Assembly (NCBI GenBank): GCA_044233795.1
Contig: JBIIJL010000002.1
Coordinates: 1-64,000 of the forward strand
Reading direction: 5' to 3'
DNA length: 64,000 bases
Source: JBIIJL01 sp044233795
GTDB lineage: Bacteria; Pseudomonadota; Gammaproteobacteria; Legionellales; Legionellaceae
Below the pieces are notes generated by a model. That model did not search any database, had not been told where the DNA came from, and saw only the letters and a program-made list of their open reading frames with translations. Positions 34,318 to 41,614 of the stretch are shown here, one piece after another. Position numbers and translations under genes: made by a program. Numbering within the stretch: the stretch's first letter is position 1; each line of letters begins with the position of its first letter.

Positions 34318-35652
34318 TTGTTTCATCGTCATAAAGTTAACGGAAAAGTACCGAATCCAAAAGCGCTTAAGGACTTAACTCGTATTGTATCTCCAAAAGA
34401 GCTCCTTATGGATCTTAAGCGCGGGCAATTATTAGATAAAATTGAACATTTGAGTGGACTTGAACCTGCTCGTTTTAAAAGCATGGGTCATGTTTTGATG
34501 AATCATCTTATCAATCACTGCCAAAGCATTCCTGAAACCACTAATAGTTATTTTGCGCTTCCGGGAGGATTACTTGATCATGCTTTGAATCGCACTGAAG
34601 CAGCTCTCGAAATATTTAGCAAATTTGTGGTTCAGGACCCTTCAGGCAGTCTTTCTGAAGAGCAAAAGCTTTGGGCTTATGCGCTCTTTTCCGCCGGAAT
34701 TTTACAAGGCATTGGGAAGCTACATATTGATTATCGCGTTGATATATATGATGCTAATGGACAATTTTTAAAGCAATGGTGTTCGCTACTTGAGAGCCTG
34801 TCTTCTGTAGGGAGCTATTATCATTTTGAGTTTCAAGAAGAGGGGGAGGCCATACTACGTTGCCGTTTAAATCTACTCATGGCGCGATTACTGATGCCTG
34901 CTGAAGGTTATGCTTGGATTGTGTCAAATCAAGAGGTTTTGGCGGTATGGCTCGCACTTTTAAATGAGGATGCGCGGGGCGCCGGAACCTTGGGTGCTAT
35001 TCTCATCCGCGCTGATGCCATTGCGATTCAACGCTATTTTAATGAGGTACTTATCAAAGGGTTTGGTGGGCGAGCTGGTCGACAAAATCGCATCACGACG
35101 TTTGTTGATAGTACGCCTGAATCCATCACTGAAAAAGAACGGATATTGGGTGTGGAGTTTATCAAGTGGCTCACCAATCAATTGGCTAACGGAAAGATCT
35201 TAATTAACAAAGCTCCACTATTAATGGTTCCCGGCGGGCTTTTAATGTCGGTAGAAGCCTATCAAATGTTTGTGCGAGAGCATCCTGAGTTCAAAAATTG
35301 GCAAGCGGTACAAAAAGCATTCCTCTCGCTTGGACTTCATAAAGTGGGCGCGGATGGTAAGGCAATTTCACGTTTTGAACAAACGAATAACCATCAGATG
35401 CAAAGTGGAGTTCTTATTTCTGACTATGCGGTGGTTTTGCCAGAATCGGTTAAAGTTTACAATATGAATACCGGAGAAATCTCATCCGTCTCAGCTACGG
35501 AATTAGTGCACATGGAGCAAGTAAATCATCATTTGTTTCATCAACAGGGTGTCGGAAAAATAGCGGGAGCTTTGCTTCATCTGTCATCTTCTGGGACATG
35601 GAGGCCATCAGAAGGGCCACCTCCTATTCTTGGAGTAAATCAGCATGTCTGA
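34318..35652 (+). CDS. TraI_2/MobH-like protein with degenerate HD site
   Basis: 444 residues from a TTG start at 34318, supported by ACGGAGGTC 6 bases upstream. The N-terminal half resembles the TraI_2/MobH relaxase-helicase domain: FALPGGLLDHALNRTEAAL with His88, then AGILQGIGKLHIDYRVDIYD. In that family the second motif normally reads LLHDIGK; here the His-Asp dyad is Gln130-Gly131, so HD phosphohydrolase chemistry is unlikely. The C-terminal half ends with a winged-helix-like segment (GGLLMSVEAYQMFVREHPEF). It overlaps apaH by 8 bases and lies between ksgA and apaH with no conjugation genes nearby, so it looks like a domesticated derivative. Confidence 0.75.
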   Translation: MFHRHKVNGKVPNPKALKDLTRIVSPKELLMDLKRGQLLDKIEHLSGLEPARFKSMGHVLMNHLINHCQSIPETTNSYFALPGGLLDHALNRTEAALEIFSKFVVQDPSGSLSEEQKLWAYALFSAGILQGIGKLHIDYRVDIYDANGQFLKQWCSLLESLSSVGSYYHFEFQEEGEAILRCRLNLLMARLLMPAEGYAWIVSNQEVLAVWLALLNEDARGAGTLGAILIRADAIAIQRYFNEVLIKGFGGRAGRQNRITTFVDSTPESITEKERILGVEFIKWLTNQLANGKILINKAPLLMVPGGLLMSVEAYQMFVREHPEFKNWQAVQKAFLSLGLHKVGADGKAISRFEQTNNHQMQSGVLISDYAVVLPESVKVYNMNTGEISSVSATELVHMEQVNHHLFHQQGVGKIAGALLHLSSSGTWRPSEGPPPILGVNQHV

Positions 35653-36472
35653 TTATGCTATTGGTGATCTTCAGGGATGTTATGAACCATTTCAGCGACT
35701 ATTAGAAGAGATTTCTTTTGACCCCTATCAAGATAGATTATGGTTTGTGGGGGATTTGGTCAATCGGGGGCCTGAGTCATTGGCGGTATTGCGTTTTATC
35801 AAATCTCTACCTCTGGAGCCAAGAATTACGCTTGGCAATCACGATTTGCATCTTTTGGCCAATTTTTTTGGTAAGGGCACGCTTAAAGAAGGTGATGATA
35901 CGCTGCATGACGTGCTTCTCGCGCCTGATGCGCATGAGATTGGACATTGGTTACGCAAGCAGCCAATATTTATTCATGATCCTACGCTGAATGTTGTGAT
36001 GTCTCATGCAGGTATTGCGCCGATGTGGGGCTTAGAAGAGGCGAAAGCACGAGCTTTAGAAGTCACACAAGCGTTGAGTGGTGATGATTATAGTTATTAT
36101 TTGGAGCATATGTATGGAAATAAACCTAATTATTGGTCTCTTGATTTAACAGGGATCGATAGATTACGTGTCATTAGTAATTATTTCACTCGTATGCGCT
36201 TTTGTGATGCTCGTGGTGGTATGGATTTCAAACAGAAATCAAAACTGAATCATGTGCCTTCCCACCTTTATCCCTGGTTTCAATGCCCTAATCGTATTGA
36301 TATCGATGCAGATATTGTTTTTGGGCATTGGGCGTCGTTGAAAGGGGAGTGTCCTGTACCAAGAATACATGCTATCGACACAGGTTGTTATTGGGGGGGG
36401 CGCTTGACCGCACTTCGTTTACAAGATATGCGATACTTTTCAGTACGAGGACAGAGGGATAGGTCTCAATGA
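35645..36472 (+). CDS. apaH: Bis(5'-nucleosyl)-tetraphosphatase, symmetrical
   Basis: 275 residues. Calcineurin-type phosphoesterase motifs: IGDLQGCY (~6-13), VGDLVNRGPESL, LGNHDLHLL, MSHAGIAP. It cleaves Ap4A to two ADP. The final TGCYWGGRLTALRL is the family's C-terminal signature. The start overlaps the TraI_2-like gene by 8 bases. ApaH follows ksgA in many gammaproteobacteria, so the intervening gene is the oddity. Confidence 0.96.
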   Translation: MSDYAIGDLQGCYEPFQRLLEEISFDPYQDRLWFVGDLVNRGPESLAVLRFIKSLPLEPRITLGNHDLHLLANFFGKGTLKEGDDTLHDVLLAPDAHEIGHWLRKQPIFIHDPTLNVVMSHAGIAPMWGLEEAKARALEVTQALSGDDYSYYLEHMYGNKPNYWSLDLTGIDRLRVISNYFTRMRFCDARGGMDFKQKSKLNHVPSHLYPWFQCPNRIDIDADIVFGHWASLKGECPVPRIHAIDTGCYWGGRLTALRLQDMRYFSVRGQRDRSQ

Positions 36473-36488
36473 GGAATGATGTATTCAC

Positions 36489-38078
36489 ATGAAATTTTAT
36501 TATGACATCTCCTTGTTATTTTGTTTTGCGATATTGTTGGTATTTACTATGCCCAATGCAAAAGCCTTGTCTCCACATGTGCATTCAAACACTCTTTTCG
36601 GTGATGCAAGGGTTCGCTTGGGGCAGGCGATTCAAAATCCTGAATATATGTTGGATCATTGGATTGATTTACCGGTGTCTCCATCAACTCAACAGCACAA
36701 AAAACTTCGTTTGAGCCTAAGAGAGGCCATTTTACTTGCCTTGCGTTATAACCCGAATATTCAGAATGCTGAACTTGATAGAATTGTTCAACGTTACCAA
36801 TTACGACTGGCTCACAATGAGTTTGAACTGCAGTATGCATTGGCAGGAAACGCGTTGATCCAGAACAGTCGATATACTGGTGTTGGCAATGTCACAAGCC
36901 ATAACTTTCTTGCAACGCCTGAGCTTTCTTTAAAAACCAAAATGGGGGGGAGCGCCTCTTTAACAATGGATAATAATGTAGCGCCCGTTGGTAATTATAA
37001 TCCTTTGATTAACTTCACTGTGACTCAACCCTTGTTGCGAGGGTTTGGTTTGGCGGCAAATGAGGCTGGATTATTAAATGCCATTGATAATGAATGGTTG
37101 AATAAGCTTAATTTGCAACAATCAGTCAGTGATCAAATTACCCAGGTTATTATTGCCTATCGTGCGTTGATTTTAAGTGGCAATAATCTAGAGAATCAGC
37201 GTCATCAACTAGAAGAGGCGCATAAATCCTATTCTATCAATGAAAAAAAAATAGCAGCAGGACAACTCGAACCTACGGCAAATATTCAGCAATCTTATCA
37301 AATTGAGTCATTAAATTTGATGGTAGAACAAGCGGTTAATGATTTTGAAACGCAAGCTCAAAATTTGCTTCAAACCATAGGGCTCGATCCTGAGTTAAGA
37401 CTGTCTGTCCCAAGTGATGTGACGTTAAACCAACTAAAGGTTCCCAATCAAAAGGATGCAGTCGCTCGGGCACTGGAGCATAATGCACAATATTTGGCAT
37501 TGAAGATGGTGTTACGCGCTGATGAGCGTGCTTATGAGGTGGCAAAAAATCAACAGCTTTGGCAGTTAGATGCAACAGCTAATGCACAAGCAGGTCTTAT
37601 GACAGGTGTCGATAACAACACTGTTAGTGGGTTAAATAGTATTTACAATGGTCAAAATATGAATGAGTCTGCAGGAGTCACTCTGACCATCCCATTGAAT
37701 GATATTAGCAGGCGCAACCAGCTGATTACGGCAAAAGTAAAACTTGAAAAGGATAGATTGAATATTATCGCAGCGCGGCGAGGGTTAATAACATTAATAA
37801 AAAATACCATTACCACGATTGAAAGCCAGGCGAAGCGTTATAAACTTGCAGTGAAGCAGGTAAGTTTAGCGGAAAAATCTTATGAGCTGCAGAAAAAGAA
37901 ACAACAAGCAGGTATTGCGAGTGCGTTAGATGTTAGCAATACTCAAAATCAATTGATTCAATCTCAGGCGGGGCTCATTAATGCAAAGATTGCTTATCTT
38001 AACCAACTGTCGGTTCTCGAACGGATCTTAGGTACAACGCTTGAGGCGTGGCGTATCAAATTGAGGTACAGCGGATGA
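36489..38078 (+). CDS. TolC-family outer-membrane efflux protein
   Basis: 529 residues. Signal peptide (LLFCFAILLVFTMPNAKA) then two outer-membrane-efflux repeats of long coiled-coil helices (QHKKLRLSLREAILLALRYNPNIQNAEL, ANIQQSYQIESLNLMVEQAVNDFETQAQNLL, AEKSYELQKKKQQAGIASALDVSNTQNQLIQSQ). Forms the outer-membrane duct of a tripartite exporter with the MacA- and MacB-like proteins that follow. Overlaps the adaptor gene by 4 bases (ATGA). It starts 16 bases after apaH. Confidence 0.92.
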   Translation: MKFYYDISLLFCFAILLVFTMPNAKALSPHVHSNTLFGDARVRLGQAIQNPEYMLDHWIDLPVSPSTQQHKKLRLSLREAILLALRYNPNIQNAELDRIVQRYQLRLAHNEFELQYALAGNALIQNSRYTGVGNVTSHNFLATPELSLKTKMGGSASLTMDNNVAPVGNYNPLINFTVTQPLLRGFGLAANEAGLLNAIDNEWLNKLNLQQSVSDQITQVIIAYRALILSGNNLENQRHQLEEAHKSYSINEKKIAAGQLEPTANIQQSYQIESLNLMVEQAVNDFETQAQNLLQTIGLDPELRLSVPSDVTLNQLKVPNQKDAVARALEHNAQYLALKMVLRADERAYEVAKNQQLWQLDATANAQAGLMTGVDNNTVSGLNSIYNGQNMNESAGVTLTIPLNDISRRNQLITAKVKLEKDRLNIIAARRGLITLIKNTITTIESQAKRYKLAVKQVSLAEKSYELQKKKQQAGIASALDVSNTQNQLIQSQAGLINAKIAYLNQLSVLERILGTTLEAWRIKLRYSG

Positions 38079-39220
38079 TAATGGCACTAAGACAATTGCT
38101 CATCATGTTCTTTGTATGTTTGCTGTTTGCATGTCATGGGGGTGCAGGTTTTAAAAAGCCCGTCGTTAAAACATATGCTGTGCGCGAAGAAACGATGCAT
38201 AAAGTCATGTATTTTACTGGCAGCGTGCAACCTTTGCGGGAATATACTGTGACAAGCCCGATGGAGGCGGTGATCGAAACGATGCATGTCCATTTTGGGC
38301 AAGGGGTAAAAAAAGGTCAAACAATTTTCACGTTAAGCTCGGCTGAGTTACAAAAGCACTACAACGAAACGTTGACTGAGTACTTAAAGGCCAAGGACAA
38401 TTTTTTACTTGCGCGCTCAAAATTTATTGGCACTGAGGACTTATGGCAGGCGGGACTGTTGTCTAAAAATAATTATAAAAGTGAGCAGTCGAGTTTAAAC
38501 ACCTCGCGGGTGACGCTAATGCAAGTCGCGAGAAAATTATCAGAAATGCTTGAAAAAATGGGAGATGCTCATTATCAAGATCTCTCAAAATTGAGTTTTT
38601 CTAAATTTGATAAGGTTCGCTTAGCGCTCAATGGTCAGCATAATATCATCAAGCTCAAGGCACCTGGTGATGGTATCTTATTGTATCCGCCAAAAACCAA
38701 TGATGATAAGGCGGGCCATTTAACCGTAGGCTCTACCGTGAAGGCGATGCAGGTACTTGCAGTTGTTGGCGATCTATCTGGTATTGTATTAGAGATTGAT
38801 GTGCCTGAGGTCGATATTGATAAAGTGAAGCCTGGTATGAGTGCTATTATTCGCGGGGTTGCGTTTGCCAAAGAAGAGTTGAAAGGCGAGGTGGTTGCTG
38901 TGAATGCCCAGGCGTCTGCGAGTAGCGCAGGATCGCTACCCTCTTTTAATGCGGTGGTTGAAGTCACGGGACTTTCAAAACAGCAGGTATCAATCGTTAA
39001 AGTGGGGATGAGTGCGTCAATTGAGTTAGCAATTGATAGTCATCAACAATTGCTTGTGCCTATTGCCGCTCTTATCCAAAAACGTGGGCAGGTCTATGTG
39101 CGGGTGCAAGGACTTGAGGGAAAAGCTGTTGAGCGATCAGTTGTCACAGGTGCTGCGCGTGCTGACAAGGTTGTGATTGAATCAGGCCTTAAGGCTGGTG
39201 AGGTTGTCTTGTATGACTAG
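38075..39220 (+). CDS. macA: MacA-like periplasmic adaptor lipoprotein (HlyD/RND family)
   Basis: 381 residues from the ATG overlapping the previous stop (GAGGTACAGCGG upstream). A hydrophobic leader ends in the lipobox LLFAC (Cys26), so it is likely a lipoprotein rather than having MacA's usual N-terminal helix. Barrel-sandwich/lipoyl motif halves (YTGSVQPLREYTVTSPMEAVIETMHVH and IIKLKAPGDGILLYP) flank a short helical hairpin (~95-170). Links the MacB-type transporter to the TolC-like duct. Overlaps the ATPase gene by 8 bases. Confidence 0.87.
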   Translation: MIMALRQLLIMFFVCLLFACHGGAGFKKPVVKTYAVREETMHKVMYFTGSVQPLREYTVTSPMEAVIETMHVHFGQGVKKGQTIFTLSSAELQKHYNETLTEYLKAKDNFLLARSKFIGTEDLWQAGLLSKNNYKSEQSSLNTSRVTLMQVARKLSEMLEKMGDAHYQDLSKLSFSKFDKVRLALNGQHNIIKLKAPGDGILLYPPKTNDDKAGHLTVGSTVKAMQVLAVVGDLSGIVLEIDVPEVDIDKVKPGMSAIIRGVAFAKEELKGEVVAVNAQASASSAGSLPSFNAVVEVTGLSKQQVSIVKVGMSASIELAIDSHQQLLVPIAALIQKRGQVYVRVQGLEGKAVERSVVTGAARADKVVIESGLKAGEVVLYD

Positions 39221-39896
39221 TTCTTTTCTTATCACACTCGAAGATATTGTCAAAAAATATCATTTGGGTAGTATCGAAAGCATCGTATTAAAAAAAATTT
39301 CATTATCAGTGGTGACCGGTGATTGGCTTGCGATTGTGGGTGCTTCTGGATCAGGTAAATCCACATTAATGAATATTATTGGGCTTTTAGATACCCCAGA
39401 TCAGGGTGTATATCTTCTAGAAGGTGAAGATGTTCGTGGGTTGTCTGAAGATGAACGCGCTTCGTTACGTAATCTTAAAATAGGTTTTGTGTTTCAGCAG
39501 TTTAATTTGTTACCCCGTTTCACGGCTGAGCAAAACGTTGCCTTACCGTTAACGTATCGAGATCAGTCACCTGAGCTGATTAAACAACGGGTGCATGATG
39601 TGTTGGGTAGGGTAGGAATGCGCTCATTTAAGGAGCATCGACCCACCCAACTCTCGGGTGGTCAACAACAACGTGTGGCCATTGCGCGCGCTTTGATTGG
39701 AGAGCCTGAAATGCTTTTGGCCGATGAACCAACGGGGGCTTTAGACTCTGCCACAGGCCATGACATCATGACATTATTTCGGGAGCTTCATGATGATGGT
39801 CGCACCATTATCATGGTGACGCATGATGAGCAGGTTGCAAATGTGTGTGCGCGGCGCATTACGTTGGCGGATGGCAAAATCGTGGCAATGTCGTAG
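39213..39896 (+). CDS. MacB/LolD-type ABC transporter ATPase
   Basis: 227 residues from ATG 39213, just before the adaptor stop. Walker A GASGSGKST, Q-loop FVFQQFNLLP, signature LSGGQQQRVAIARAL, Walker B MLLADEPTGALDSATG, H-loop VTHD. The tight similarity to the MacB/LolD/FtsE class and its neighbours identify it as the ATPase of a tripartite macrolide/peptide/virulence-factor exporter. In E. coli MacB the ATPase and permease are one chain; here they are separate genes. Confidence 0.92.
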   Translation: MTSSFLITLEDIVKKYHLGSIESIVLKKISLSVVTGDWLAIVGASGSGKSTLMNIIGLLDTPDQGVYLLEGEDVRGLSEDERASLRNLKIGFVFQQFNLLPRFTAEQNVALPLTYRDQSPELIKQRVHDVLGRVGMRSFKEHRPTQLSGGQQQRVAIARALIGEPEMLLADEPTGALDSATGHDIMTLFRELHDDGRTIIMVTHDEQVANVCARRITLADGKIVAMS

Positions 39897-39909
39897 TGGG
39901 GCTCGCGAA

Positions 39910-41103
39910 ATGATGCTATATAACCAATGTAGCCAAGCGTTGGTAAATATCATGGCGGCAAAATTGCGCTCATTTCTTGCAGTCCTTGGAATCTTGGTTG
40001 GGACGGCTGCGGTGGTTGCTTTAATCAGTTGTGGACAACTAGCGACAGAGAAAGCGATGGCGGAATTTAAAGCACTTGGAACGGATTTACTGGCCGTTTC
40101 GGTGTTTCAAAAAGTCCCGCCTGGAAAAGGAGTGCGTTCGTTGGAGCTCCCGTTACATTTTTGGCGGCAATTGCCGGAATTTGTTCCAGCAGTCGTCAAG
40201 GTTGCGCCCTATAGCAACGCCTATCAACCGATGAGTTTTCAAGGACATGTTTTGACCGGTGCTGTGATTGGCGCAGATGAGTCTTTAGCTAAAATTATCC
40301 ATATCGATATGCTCAAAGGACACTTTGTTTCCTTTGTTGAATCATTTGAGCATTTTTGTGTGATTGGAGATACATTAGCCAAAGAAATTAGCGCTCTTAC
40401 GTTTGAAGGACCTCTTGGCCGACAGCTAAGAATTGGAAACAATATCTATACGATCATCGGGGTCGCTAAACCATGGAAAGAAAACTCTTTTTTTAACGAA
40501 GATATTAATCACGCAGCAATTATTCCACTCGGTGGTATGGCCTTGGTGAGTAAAGATGCCAAAATTAACAATGCGATATTTTTGTTAAAGTCTGATATTA
40601 ACATTGATAAAGTGGTAGAAGAGATCAAGCAGCAAATCAATAAAGAAGAGCCGCAATTAAGTGTGTTTGTCAGAAGTGCTAAACAAATCATTGCCAGCAT
40701 GGAAAGTCAGGGCAGAATTTTTACATTACTGCTTGCCGTGATTGGTGGTATTTCACTCTTGGTGGGCGGTATTGGGGTAATGAATGTGATGTTGGTCTCG
40801 GTTAGTGAGCGGAAAAAGGAGATTGGTATTCGCAAAGCTGTGGGTGCAAAAAATCGCGAGATTCAGCAATTATTTTTAGTAGAATCAGTGATGCTTTCTT
40901 TGTTTGGTGGATTCTTCGGGGTAGTGCTCGGGTTTATCTTGACGCGGATCGTTGCATATTTTAGCCAATGGCCTTTTACAATACATCTCTTGCCGCCTAT
41001 TGCAGGGTTCGCAGTTTCGGTGTTTACAGGAATATTCTTTGGATTTTATCCAGCAAAGCGCGCAGCAAGGCTTGAGCCTATCGTGTCATTACGCAGTGAA
41101 TGA
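39910..41103 (+). CDS. MacB-like FtsX-domain ABC permease
   Basis: 397 residues from ATG 39910 (ATG 39913 also possible). An N-terminal membrane helix (LRSFLAVLGILVGTAAVVALIS), a large periplasmic MacB_PCD domain (~45-270), then the FtsX domain with three C-terminal helices (LLLAVIGGISLLVGGIGVMNVMLVSVSERKKEIGIRKAVGA is the signature). Partner of the ATPase gene ending 13 bases upstream. No substrate is evident. Confidence 0.92.
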   Translation: MMLYNQCSQALVNIMAAKLRSFLAVLGILVGTAAVVALISCGQLATEKAMAEFKALGTDLLAVSVFQKVPPGKGVRSLELPLHFWRQLPEFVPAVVKVAPYSNAYQPMSFQGHVLTGAVIGADESLAKIIHIDMLKGHFVSFVESFEHFCVIGDTLAKEISALTFEGPLGRQLRIGNNIYTIIGVAKPWKENSFFNEDINHAAIIPLGGMALVSKDAKINNAIFLLKSDINIDKVVEEIKQQINKEEPQLSVFVRSAKQIIASMESQGRIFTLLLAVIGGISLLVGGIGVMNVMLVSVSERKKEIGIRKAVGAKNREIQQLFLVESVMLSLFGGFFGVVLGFILTRIVAYFSQWPFTIHLLPPIAGFAVSVFTGIFFGFYPAKRAARLEPIVSLRSE

Positions 41104-41120
41104 ATGCCCGCGAAAACACA

Positions 41121-41471
41121 TTAATACAATTTACGACTTGATAGCAATTTTGATTCCAGATTGGGAGCTGGTAGGTCTTTGACGATTTGAGTTAATGCAT
41201 CCTTCATTTCTAAATAGAGGTCCATGGCCTTTTTTAAATTAACAGCTAAAACCAATGTGGGTATTTCTGACTCAACTTCGGCGAAGCTTCGAACCAACAA
41301 CAAACCCGCTTTTTTGGTTAAGTCTTCAGCTCGCTCTTCCATAGCTTTTAACTGCAGCAATTGAGTATAGGAGCTATTCCAATTAGGGGCGTGTTCGGTG
41401 CTTTCTAAGTTAGGTGAATGCAGGGTAGCGATCTCCCTATACTTGGCAATTATCGGTACAATACGGTTCAT
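41121..41471 (-). CDS. Unrecognised 116-residue protein
   Basis: No family recognised. Mostly helical and charged (QLLQLKAMEERAEDLTKKAGLLLVRSFAEVESE, AVNLKKAMDLYLEMKDALTQIV), with no signal peptide or membrane helix. The start is preceded by AAGGATG-like sequence on the minus strand. It is downstream of the cyclase gene on the same strand but a copy of the dispersed repeat (41518-41614) lies between, so co-transcription is doubtful. Whether it acts with the cyclase is unknown. Confidence 0.55.
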   Translation of the reverse strand: MNRIVPIIAKYREIATLHSPNLESTEHAPNWNSSYTQLLQLKAMEERAEDLTKKAGLLLVRSFAEVESEIPTLVLAVNLKKAMDLYLEMKDALTQIVKDLPAPNLESKLLSSRKLY

Positions 41472-41517
41472 TGAAACATCCTTAATTTGTGTGTTTTTCG
41501 ATCTAATATATACCGTG

Positions 41518-41614
41518 GCCTGTTGACAATTCGTTTTGAAAAATGCTCTAAAGTGCCCGCGTACCCTGGCTTGTCCGCGTCACGTAAGCGTTGTAGATCA
41601 ACGGTCAACACGCT
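41518..41614 (+). repeat. Dispersed intergenic repeat, copy B (most complete)
   Basis: Starts CCTGTTGACAATTCGTTTTG, passes AAATGCTCTAAAGTGCCCGC and CCTGGCTTGTCCGCG, then GTCACGTAAGCGTTGTAGATC and ends GGTCAACACGC. The two ends (CTGTTGAC / GGTCAACACGC) are imperfect inverted repeats. Its right end contains the stop codon of the cyclase gene. Shares long blocks with the copies at 27743 and 52081. Confidence 0.65.
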
